DNA of 64,000 nt from Neospora caninum Liverpool. Lineage: Eukaryota; Apicomplexa; Conoidasida; Eucoccidiorida; Sarcocystidae. The stretch covers positions 5,102,270 through 5,166,269 of the forward strand of contig NC_018390.1 in the NCBI RefSeq assembly GCF_000208865.1. Direction: 5' to 3'. Of the stretch, positions 24,951 to 35,800 are shown piece by piece. Every line of letters starts with the position of its first letter. The stretch's first letter is position 1. The translations under genes were made by a program, and so were the position numbers. A model generated the notes under the pieces. The model was not told where the DNA came from and searched no databases. It worked only from the letters and a program-made list of their open reading frames with translations.

Positions 24951-26446
24951 TTCTATTTGCTTGTTTGAAGCAGCTTTTTGTGTATTTCAATTCGCATCAC
25001 TCGAGGACTGTGTAACGGAGTTATAGTTATTTAAACGGAGTCACGCCAATGATGACACTCTTCTGTCAGGAGACTATCGGCTCCACCGTCTTGCTCCCTG
25101 GGTAACACACTACGCAGGCGTGCACTGATATCGGGCAATGTCGCGTATGACAACTGCAAGTGCAGGTGTCTGTAACACGTTGTCTGGTCGCATTTGTCCG
25201 GAGGCACATAACAGTCCATAACCACCCCTCAAAATGCTGGTCACGCTGGCAACAAAGGCCTTACTTGAAAGACAGGTCGTACGTCCTCCATCCCCGCACG
25301 GTTACCCTTCGCGCAGTTCCCACAAATATACGCGATGTTTAGTCACTAGTGTAGCACAAGGAAGAAGTTACTGTAAGGAGCTGCCTAGTAAAATAGACAG
25401 TCACGCCAAAGGCTTGCCCGAAGCTAACATAGCAGAAGAACAGCGGACTCGGGGTCCCCAGCGTACTGAGTGAATGTGGACACTGACATGAGAACGATAG
25501 TCGAGGTGGCAAATGCCATACTAACGCCACGGTTACTGAAAGGTGCAAGCTTGGAAAGTGCTGACTGCTCGTGTGAGAGCACTTTGAAGTTCACGCAGGA
25601 ATCGAGTGAACTTGAACATGCCTTATCCGGTGGTGAAGTAGTTGTTCTCGAACGTGGCCGTTTGCCGGCCGTACCACATATTGCTCATAGAGATGTAAGA
25701 GTGCAGCGTTAGCGAGCTCTCTACAATCTGGATGGACCGGAATAGTTTAAGACAAAGGAAAGCGCTATGGCTTGAAACTGCTAGTGACGCGAAAATTGCT
25801 GTTTTCTACATTCCAGCATTTCTAGAAAATTATGCCACCGCGCCTCTGTGTCACTATTTGGCATGCGAGTCTACAGCAGTGACCTCCCCTCCCCCCAAGG
25901 ATATATTCTGCCGTCTAGAGCACCACGGCGCGTTTGCACAGAAAGGCTCCGCAGTACAGTGAAGATTGAACTACGATGAGTATCTACAGCTATGGCGGTC
26001 ACATTCCACAGCAGCACCCCTTCATGACAAAAAAGGACGACTACATCGACTCTATCCGTCCGTGTGATTGCACATGGGTAATACAGATAGCCGCTTCCGC
26101 CAGCATTACAATTGCCACGTTCTGCTCTCTGCAGACAACCTATTCATTTCAGACAGAAAATTAAGAAATTTACGGCTTCCGCTGTTTCTTGGGGAATGCA
26201 GGCTGGCACTGAGGGGGCACAATCCATAACGCGGCTGTGCTCGGTATGCTAGAGAATCCGGCCAGCCAGAAAAGTCTTGTTGCACACTATAGGCCTATCG
26301 GCGCGCAAAGACCACGTCGGAGTTCCATGGATCCATTAGGCTTTGACACAGCGGGGAGCGCACAACAAACATGAAACGTTCTTAACGTCTTGAATGTCCC
26401 GGGCATCGTGGCCAAAGTACAGATACATCAGTTTTGACGCATCCAT
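24951..26446. other. Intergenic, tail-to-tail; no supported gene
   Basis: This lies between the stop codons of ispD (+) and the small secreted-protein gene (-). The open frames here are 60-80 codons, have no recognisable motifs and do not splice into a longer frame that I can defend. It presumably contains two 3' UTRs. Confidence 0.5.
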
Positions 26447-26890
26447 TTAGTCGTACCGCTTCAGGGAAAGATTGACTCTGTAACTGCTTCTACTGGGGGA
26501 AGCATCAAACCCAAAATGCGATGTTGTCAAATAGTCACCCCTGTGAATCCTATCTACTGGCGTGGACTGCCACCCGACGTTCAACCACGCCGAGACGGTC
26601 AGCGGTCCTCGCTGACCCTCCGGTAAAAAAAGTGAGTAGGTCAACTCGTGATCAGAATTATACACGTCAGTGATGGGCTGCTGTACAGACACAACCACGG
26701 TAGCTGCAGCGTCAGCTCGGCTGGTGTCAGCCACTTGAATAGTCAAAAAGGAATTGGGAGGCAGTGACTCGGGGGGCGGAAGCAACTCGATTCTCCCACT
26801 GACATTCGTTGCACCAAGCACGGGCGAGACACACGTCACCGTGAACACGGAGACTGCCAAAATTGCCAGAGAGCACACAGAAGGCTTCAT
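26447..26890 (-). CDS. Small secreted protein with YbaY/YscW-like domain
   Basis: 147 codons from ATG at 26890 (context AAAATGAAG). The frame stays open upstream only to non-ATG codons, so this Met is preferred. Residues 1-27 are a textbook signal peptide ending VSPVLGA. The mature part begins VSGRIELLPPPESLPPNSF, then LTIQVADTSRADAAATVVVSV. This pattern (G-x-I, paired prolines, 'l.v.v.D.SraDa') is that of the YbaY/YscW lipoprotein-chaperone-like domain. That domain is known mainly from bacterial periplasmic proteins and also scattered in other proteins. The C-terminal half (LTYSLFLPEG...GPLTVSAWLNVGW) fits the same beta-sandwich. There is no lipobox cysteine, membrane anchor or GPI-like tail. 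It should enter the secretory pathway; its role is unknown. It lies downstream of MED7 on the same strand, with 2.2 kb between them. Confidence 0.62.
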   Translation of the reverse strand: MKPSVCSLAILAVSVFTVTCVSPVLGATNVSGRIELLPPPESLPPNSFLTIQVADTSRADAAATVVVSVQQPITDVYNSDHELTYSLFLPEGQRGPLTVSAWLNVGWQSTPVDRIHRGDYLTTSHFGFDASPSRSSYRVNLSLKRYD

Positions 26891-29094
26891 TTTCGCATCC
26901 GTACAGCACGTTTCAAAATCGGCACTTCCCAAAGCCACTTCTTCTTACCAGAAGCGCACAAAAGACTCAAAATACCTGCTTGGGAACCAGCCACCTGAAC
27001 ACCCGCTTACGCGTGCTTGAGTTCTAGGGTCTCATAACCCGGCTCTGGTGGGTAGTCCAAAGCAGGGACCAGTTGGGTTTTTCACAACAAGGAACTGATG
27101 ATAAATAGCGGGCACACCCTTCCAGTTCTGCAGCGGTAAGAAATGATGCAAGAGACCGAAAAAAGGACGTCGTCAGCAACTGGCACACAATGTTAGGTAA
27201 TGAGACGGCCGGTTGTTGGGAGTTGCCCGAACGTTGACGAGCGCTGTCGCTGCGGTAGCGCGCGGCTCAAGAGCCATCACTCCGGCCGGGTCGTTGGATA
27301 GCAGTCGCATGCGCGGGCCCATGCAGGAGGTGCTGTGTACCTACGAGAAATCTGTGATATTGCATGTTTTGTTTCTCCTAATTCGACGAGGATTTTTGTT
27401 GCGGAGACTCGGTGTCGGCCGACAATCCTAAGAAATCTCCGACTCAAAAGTGCCCCGTTAGTGCCGACCCGCAAAACCGGGAGGAGCGGACCGTGGAAAA
27501 GGAAGGACAGGATGAAATTGGGATCTGCTTCGACGTGAACTTACAGAAAGGGTACTTTGAAGCTAGGCTCGATAGTGCCCCTCCCTTCCTACGGTGCTGT
27601 AACGCAAAAATGCCCACAAACCCTGGCTTGGGTTCTTTTGGCGGCTCCTGGCCGACCTTTTTTCTTCTAGCGTAGTAAAGACTGACCGGGCTCAGGTGTT
27701 GTTCACCCTCTTCGCGTTCCGTCATCGCACTACCACTAGGGTTGTATAATCACACGCCTTGACGACAATCTTGTCCTGCGCCTAGTGTGGCTGTTGAGGT
27801 GTTTCGAAAGTAGTCAGTGATCCCAACCCTTCGTTTCTAGCGCAGCAGCAAGACGTCATCGTGTGTGCAAGTCCTGAAATCTTACTCGTTAGTAGTGCAG
27901 CAGAAGCTTCGTAGGAGCGAGCCACGCTGCGATAGAGTACCACTCCCAACCCTCTATACAACATTTTTATTGCGGGACTCAAGGAACGTTAGTGCAGCGG
28001 GGATCAGGGGCTCTTCAGTGTTTACAGCAACACACCTGGGGGGTCTCCCGGCGCGTTAACTTCGCAGTCTTAGGGTCCACGTCATTTGCACCACAGCATT
28101 AATCAGACACTAGCACAATGACTACAACGAAAATCAACTTGTCCCAAAAAAGAGGCCGCGTGACGTGGTGGCGAGCACTCGTTCACCGCACCGTCGATTG
28201 CAAGAAAAGGTGCACGGACGGGGGAATTCTGCGCTGACGAAAGCTTTGTGTTCAGATGCCTCACAGGCGAGACAACTCGTGAGGAGGAGCATGCTTTGGC
28301 GGCAACAGTCTTACAATCCAACCTACCTCCCGGAGATTAGGGAGCAACCCCATTTAGCACATCTGTGGGCCTGAAGTTACACTGGTTGTGTGGAGAGCCT
28401 CCAATAGTTGTGGGGAACGAGGCCAAACACCCGCTGCATCACCTCTCGGACTGGATGTTCGCCCGTTTTGAAGTAACCAGACACCAGTTTCAACATCTCT
28501 GGATCCCAGTTTCCCTACAAGAGTTGCAAAGGAACTTCTTCGTCAAGCCACTTATTCAAATCCTCAACACCACCATCACCCCCCCTCACCGCAATTGTCC
28601 TCGCACGCTGATACAGCATCTGCGCCCAGAGTGCTCTGGCCGAAACCGTATGGATGGTGTGTCGAATCCCACAGACCTGCCTCCGGCTACGTTGATAGTA
28701 CACATTCATTCGCTCAGCGCGTCGCGAGTGGTGGATGCCTGAACCTACGGACTGTGAGCAGCATGGGCTGAAGTCAAAAATGCCCCAACTGCCGTAAGTT
28801 TTTGATGGCAATTTGTTGTCTCAAATGCGCCTATCTGCTGGAACTGGCTCGTGAAGCGAAATTCATTGTGTTCACTCACCAATGACCATGCCACATATAT
28901 GGGAAAGAAGATGAGCAGCGCTAAGCACCGCCGTGCATCCGCAGAGTTAATGTCCCGATATATTGAATGGTCACGGAAAAACACTGGAGAGACTACATGG
29001 GGGACTCCAGCACGACGGTGGAAAGGTATGCAGGCAGGCCAAACTTTGTGGCCTTCCACATCCTGATCAACCACGGGTGGATTCTCCACGCCTT
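26891..29094. other. Intergenic; no supported gene
   Basis: 2.2 kb between two minus-strand genes, containing the 3' UTR of MED7 and the promoter of the small secreted-protein gene. Short frames near 27.2-27.7 kb and 28.4-28.7 kb lack family similarity and in part begin at non-ATG codons. None is called. Confidence 0.5.
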
Positions 29095-29874
29095 TTAAGA
29101 TTTCCCAACGATCTGTTCAGCGTCCTTGGTCTCCAAGGTGCCTTTCCCAAGTTGCTGTTCCAGGAGTGACATCGAAGCGACGAGGCTTCGCTTCAGGCTC
29201 TCGGTTGCCTCTACGCGTTTCTCCAGCTGCCGCCGTAGCCTTTCCAGGACTTCATCCTCTGCCTGGAACGTGCGCAGCCTTGTCAGAATGTGCAGCAAAT
29301 TTTTGTGAAGTTTCACAATTTTTCTCCATTTATTCGCCTGTCCCCCGTCTCCTCCTCCGCGTGCAAGCAGGTCTAAAAGCCCCAACGATTCCTTTACATA
29401 GATGCAATAGAGCCGCTTGAATTCATCTTTTAAATCCACTGGCTGCTGCCCTACCGGGGAATCCCCCCGGTCTCCATTCTCGACGCTACCCAACGCCGCT
29501 TCATTGTCGACGTACAAAATAGTATCTGAATCGAGGGCGGGTTCGTGATACGTTCCGCTGTATGTGGTCCCAAACGCAGTCCAAATGTCTTTCACCGGTT
29601 CTGGAGGAGGCCGGCCTCCCCACCTCCAAGCGTTCAACAGGCCTTCCCGTCTTCGCCGGCTAGCCTCATCCGCCGCATCTTCTTGATCGGACACGACACG
29701 AATCAAAGAGTCGGACCGTGTCGCTCCGTTCAGAGGGGCGTCTCCAGTCGAGACCCCGTCTGTAGTAGGATGCGGCACAGACCCAGGAGGGGCGCCATAC
29801 TCCTGAAAGAAAAACGGTGGTGGCGGGAAACCGGAGGCGTACTGTTGCTGGTTCGCGGGAGTGTTAGCAGCCAT
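29095..29874 (-). CDS. MED7: Mediator of RNA polymerase II transcription subunit 7 (MED7)
   Basis: 259 codons, one exon, from ATG at 29874. MED7 is a middle-module subunit of Mediator that pairs with MED21 and MED31 to bridge activators and RNA polymerase II. The N-terminus carries the diagnostic proline-aromatic peptide FPPPPFFFQEYGAPPG (16-31), like the 'PPPPPxYkxF' start of the family. Then comes an acidic, low-complexity linker. The C-terminal third has the helical core: LKDEFKRLYCIYVKESLGLL matches 'Lkxlnksll.nfleLl', KWRKIVKLHKNLLHIL matches 'kiedlrxlfiNmHhLin', and FQAEDEVLERLRRQLEKRVE matches 'yRphQarExLixmle.Qlexr'. The length is close to the usual 220-260. Upstream in-frame sequence starts only at GTG, so this Met is the likely start. 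Apicomplexan Mediator subunits are divergent, so the identification rests on this order of motifs. Confidence 0.78.
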   Translation of the reverse strand: MAANTPANQQQYASGFPPPPFFFQEYGAPPGSVPHPTTDGVSTGDAPLNGATRSDSLIRVVSDQEDAADEASRRRREGLLNAWRWGGRPPPEPVKDIWTAFGTTYSGTYHEPALDSDTILYVDNEAALGSVENGDRGDSPVGQQPVDLKDEFKRLYCIYVKESLGLLDLLARGGGDGGQANKWRKIVKLHKNLLHILTRLRTFQAEDEVLERLRRQLEKRVEATESLKRSLVASMSLLEQQLGKGTLETKDAEQIVGKS

Positions 29875-32808
29875 GAAGCGGACTGACGGAAAGGAGGAGT
29901 TCGGATTTCTTGTCAGTTTCTTGAAGGCATATCTAATCTCCGGAGGTGGAGCAAACCAGTCGCCCAGCTTCGGCTCCACCCGCTGTAGCGGCACGGTCGG
30001 CAGAAACGGTCAACGGAACTCGAAAGCCCCTTTCCGCAGGCCTCCTTCCGCGCAGACTGTGTCACTGGAGTGCTAAACCGTAGAAGCGTTGCTGACGAGG
30101 GCAATCAGTCTTCGAACTCCCACAGAGAACAAAACCGGACGCAGTTGGGGACTGCATGTGATTGTCTCCGTTGTGTCTTCGACTTTGAGGGAGGTGTGCT
30201 GAACATGATGTGCTCAGAATCCCGTTGTCCAGGAAGAACACAACCAATGTGGAGTAAAAAACGACGCACGCCTGCAGCGAGCGCGAGGAATGGAAAACGT
30301 GTAGCGACGCGAAGTCTGCGTGTGCGACCGAGCTCGCGAAGCAGAGATTACGCCGTCTGGGCAAAGACAAGATCAGTGCAGCAGCGGCAGGAAGACACAG
30401 CTTGGCAGGCCAGAAAGAATTGCTTCAGCACAAACGTAGTGAGCAACGTTACCCCCCACTAGTTTGCAAAGCGGGAATCTTTCAGATTAATGTCCCATAG
30501 ATGTCTTGCTCGATCTGCCAGTCCGTGCATTTGCATGCACACCCTGCTGCGGCAGCAGACTCTCCGGCGGAAAACAACGGGATAATTTTTGCTGCCGGTT
30601 TTTCCCGGCGTCAGAGCTGGTACACACTACGAAAGAGGGGTGAAACGCACTCCAAGAAGGCGTTTTGCTCTTTTGTGTGCCCAAGAGCACACCAACATCC
30701 ATATTTTTCAATGCGGTTTTGGGGCCCCTCTAGCCCTTTGTCCCTGTGCCGACCAGCGCCGCTGGGACATAAACAAAGGTGACGGAGGGTTCTTAGTCCT
30801 CGGTAACCTGGGGAGGAGAGAGGGCTGGCACTAGACTACTCGCTTGTTTCTGTGCCGACATCCAGTGAACTGTAGTTCCCCGGACTTGTACCAACGCCTC
30901 CAGTCTGCCATAGGGACGAAAGCTTGGTCACTGCGGTCACATGTCAAACGACGGACAACATTTTTAGACGGCTTGAAAAGAGGTTGTGACAGTCCAGGTG
31001 CTGCTGTGAAGGGGAGTAGGATAAATGTGCTAGCATGCACTTGAGCCGGAGAGGAAGATGGCTGTGTGTCGTGCCTGAATAAAGAAATTCAACCATCAAC
31101 TGTTCGGGGACCTCCCGGGAGCTGTACGGCTACACACCGCCACGCGTTCTTCTGGGTTCAAATACCAAGCAATACATTATCTCTGACATGAATGTATTAC
31201 AACACTGTGCCTAGCCATGAGAGATGTGGCAAAGCAAAGAAGTCAAGAGCCTCCCTGATGCATTTGAGAAGCCTGAATGCTCACACCACCAAGGACGCGT
31301 TAATACGCTGCGTGCATGCATTCTTCATTGTGGGACGAAGAGAAGAAACTGTACGCTTCTGTGCTACTTGGCACTTTCCTGTCAAAACACAGAACACTCT
31401 ACATAAAGCGAGCGGCAAATAGCGCGCCTCCCTCACGTCAGATAGTCCCATTAGGCACACGTGTCCGACGCTTCTTGACCGTGCTCGTTCGCCTCAAAAT
31501 CCATAGGTAATATAACGCCAACCTAGGGACGATTATGCGTGAACAGTAACGAATGCTCATGGTGCTTTTGCGCTGTAGTTATAATCCGCGCCTGCACGGT
31601 GAATTCAGCACGGAAGCGGTGAGTGTCTATTGTGGATGTGCTTCACCCGGCACATCATGTTTGGCTTTGTAAAGCACACAAAGTATAAAACCAGTTGACG
31701 ACCTGTAGAGTGCAGCGGGTCGAACACGCCTGCCAGATTTGTGGTGCTCCAGGCGACACGCGACAGCCTCGAGAGCGCTCTCCCCCGTTGAGAAATACCA
31801 AGGTGCACACTGTCTGTGTAGGGACGAGCCGCCATGGAATTTATCACGGAAACCTGCAGAAGATGTCAGCGTCGGGTCCGCCGGTAATCTGGAAGATATT
31901 CCGCGACGGGCGCTGAGCAACAGCGAGGTATAAAAAATCTCCGTTCGTTGCAGTGTGCGTATCCCACACCATACAAGCCGGTTCCACTTTTCACCACGCT
32001 GCGTCTTTCACGTTCGCTGCCGACTAACTGAAGCTCTGCACTGGGGAAGATTCTTTGGAAAGAGCCCTTAGAGAAAATAGGACATCGTAATAAACGGTAT
32101 TGTCCACCGTTCGACGGAATGGAGTAAATGTCCGTCGTTGACAAACGAACGCATAACGGAACAGTGGAGGGCAAAGCGATCCACAAAAAAAGTTGGGGCT
32201 TTCGCATGAATCCCGGACCCGCTAAACACTTCGCAGCGATCGCTATCCTACACGGCATGTTTCTCCTGCAGTCCAAATGTTGACAGCACGCCGCTGTAGT
32301 CACTGGTGAGGGGTCTGAAGGCAGACGCAGAGAAGACCGTCAGAACGGAATGTGAATCCCAGAGGAAAGAGGTAAGACGTGGCATCCGCCCTGCCCTATC
32401 ACAACGGCTTTGCCATGAGAACGCCTATGCCACGATGCCGTCGACGCTGATATAGCTCGAAACGCACAATGTTGCAAGAGGCACCGATAGGCTTGGGAGT
32501 GTTGCGTAGCAGTGCTATATTCTCTGCGCTTCTCCGTTCCAGGTGCGAAACGCGTCAAACCCAAAGAAGACATGCTTACACAAGTTCACGCCTTCTGAAG
32601 GACGCAGATACCGTACCATTAATGGAACGCCTCTGACGACTCTGCAACGCCACGCTACGGGCGGCCTTGTGCCTACCTCAATCCTTCGTCTTTAGCCACG
32701 TGTCACACATTCCTGAAGAATACCGAATGTAACGGGATGTGTTTCATACCGATTGCACCCTGAGCGAGACAAACTGTTTCGAGGCTCTTTTCAGGAAACA
32801 CCTGACAC
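29875..32808. other. Intergenic between MED7 and the Pol III subunit gene; no supported gene
   Basis: 2.9 kb containing the MED7 5' region and the 3' UTR of the Pol III gene, both minus strand. Open frames are all below about 145 codons in both directions, overlap each other and show no family signal or consistent splice chain. Confidence 0.5.
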
Positions 32809-35800
32809 TTACGCGCCCGACTGAGAAAGCAGCAGGTCGAAGCTTCCGGTTCCGAGAGAAACCTGCTTCCCCATGATGATACACTCGCTGACGCCTTTGA
32901 CTGGGTCCGCCCGATGGTGGACGGCAGCCTCGAACAGGTGCTCGTTTGTCTCTTCGAAAGACGCCAGCATTAAAGTGGACGCGCGCATTTTTTGGATGCC
33001 GAAGCGGTTGATCCCAAGAACTTCTCCCCTGCAACGCCCGACAGCGCAGAGAGGGGAAACTTGAACACCGCATATAGTCTACCTTCTTCACTGCAAATCT
33101 GCCGCCGCGGTCCCTCGGAGAACCCCACCTATCGGGCTACTCGACGCGCCCTGAGAGAGAAATCTTGTAAGGAGTCGAGACCGGTAGCATCTCTGTCGCA
33201 CGGAGCCTTAAGCTGAACGCAGCGACGCGGAAGTCTGCTCTCCTGGGGTCGGCCTCACAGAGGGTGCGCCGGAAAGACAAAATGAACTGGAAACTGGTGA
33301 TACTGCTTCGCTTTCGTCTTTTCTAGCAACTCACCTGAATGTCATGACGTCACCGAGGAGTGTCATGTGGCGACAGTCGATATCCATCGAGTACGCGTCC
33401 ATACACTTCCGGATTTCGCTGATAATCACGGCTCGCGCTGCTTCGATGCCAAGAATCTGTTAAACAAACAGAGGGACACCCCGTCCGTTGCAACAATTCA
33501 TTTTGATGAAACAGCTGGAGCGAGCACTGGGGCACTCCAGATCAGGACACGAACTTCGGGGGTGGGATCCCGAACTTCTCAACGACCTAAAAGAGAGACT
33601 AGGGCGCTCGCTGTGCGAGCAATGTACTGTAAAGGAAAGTGGTGAACCACGTTTATCCGAAACGGGAGGCTAGTTTCCTCGACTTTGGTTTCCAAGCAAG
33701 GGTGACTGGGTCTGCTTATTCCAGCCTACAATGGATCCCTCGCACCGCATCTCTCCTTCAGATTCGACATGCCCTATCATGACGACGTAGCACGTGCGAA
33801 CGGAAAGCTCAGTATCGCACGTTCTGAGGCAGCACATTGTGATGAAAGTGTTTTGCAGTAACGGTGTGCGAGGCACGACTCCCGTAAGCATTTCCCACTT
33901 GTTTGTCTGTTATTACCTGAGCAACTTCCATCACATGGTTCGAGGTAGCTTGGAGGGCCTTCACACCCTGAGTGCCCATGACATCTCGAAGTCCATAGCC
34001 TTCGACAGCGAGACCGTACACTGTCTTTTTAGTTTTGTCGGGTTGCTCGACGTGCTCGCACTTGATCACGCCTCTCTTGACATCTTTGTGGCCACATAGA
34101 ACAATGTTCAGAAGGCCTGAGAGAAGCACAAATACGCACACGTGATCAGCCACAACGCAGGTGCGTGGTCGCAAGAGCCGCGCTGAATCTGCCTTCCTTT
34201 TGTCCGGAGGGCAAAGGCTGTTTCTGTTTTTCACTCAACGAAGCGAGTAGTGTCGGCGTTCAACTGGCGTTTCGTCTGCACAGGACAACCCTCCAGCGGC
34301 GCAGAACAGGAATATAAACCTTCGCTGCACACCGGGGGAAGCCGTTTGAACCAGGCAAGCGAGATACAGACTCACTCATATATCTACACTCGTGAGCGTA
34401 TTATATAAATGCGCATAAGCACACACACGAGCCGTCGAACTGCATCGCAGGAGCACTCCCAGTGAGTACACGACTGTGTTTATATCTTCAGAGCGCAGTA
34501 ACGCAGAAACCGGTGGTGACGAGCGAAGCTTGCTGTAAGCGGCCTTGCGGCTCCTGAAGAGAAGAACTCAACCCCTCTCACAGGCCTCGCAACCCACGGA
34601 GGGCGAGCGACAGGCACCGACATGGCGTGAAACAGCGACGGGAGCCCCTGCAGAGTCTGCATGCGTTCGCTTGCTCTTCGCCTCCCTCTCGGCCACGGCT
34701 CGCCACTGAACGGGCTGCAACGATCCTCGCTTGCCTTTCGGACGACACAGGACGTGGGGCGTAGGCAAGTGACCGGAGGCATAAATGAACCTCGGGTGGT
34801 GTGGTCCTACCAATTTTGAGCGCTTGCAGCTGAAAGAAGATCTGGTTTCCTCCAGGAGGCATTACGCGCACTTTCCACTCGTTGATAATTTCCACGGAGC
34901 TCTTCGTAATGCGAACTTTGTTGACGGCCGTCTGCCTGAGAATCGCTTCTTTGACCTGCGCACGCAAACGACAGGACCCGGCAACTCCCCGCGCAGCTTC
35001 CACACACAGAACGCGGCCGCGCTCAACCGACCAGCCTCGTGGCTCTGACACACCGGCGGAACCCGCGAGCAGTGGCGGGGTTGGTGCTCTGTGGAGGCGG
35101 GAGGACGCTCCACGCCACTCTCATAGTTGGGCAACAAAAGGCCAGACTGCATATCTCACGGATGTCGCGGGTCCATTCGCAGCGACGCTGGAATGCTGGA
35201 GCCGCCCCCCACGGGGCTCGGTCGCCCGCCAGAACCCGAAAGCTGAACATCCGGAGAGAGCGTCGCACGAACTCGACAGCCACTGCCCAGTGCTTGACGT
35301 GTCTCGTACGACCGGACAAACGCGTGGCTACCCCTCTGCGTTCGAGCTCGTAACGAGGTCCGCACGACCGACGAAGTGTGCGCCGTGCGGGAACAGAGCC
35401 GCGTGGTCGCGTGACGGTTCGACGGCCAACGCACACCCACGAACGCGTCACCAGGATACCCACCAGTGTAGAGGTGGCGTCGTCCTCTCACTGGTATCGT
35501 GACTGATTCTCAGCTGAGCGTGAAGCAAGCTCTCCGCATTATTCACACTCTCCGCGCGGGATGCCATCTGTACCTACACATTACCTATGCATCTGCACGC
35601 ATATATATATATATATATATGTATTCGACTAATCGCATACCGAGTGTGGCTAGGATTCCGATTTTATGCAGGGACGTTTCCTAGACCTCTCGAGACGCGA
35701 GGAGGGTGCCTGTTTTTCCTGTCGGCAGCTTCGCGCTCGCAGCTCAGGCTCTGCTCTTACTGTGTTTGCGTTGATGTCGAGGAAGAGTTTCCGAATTGTG

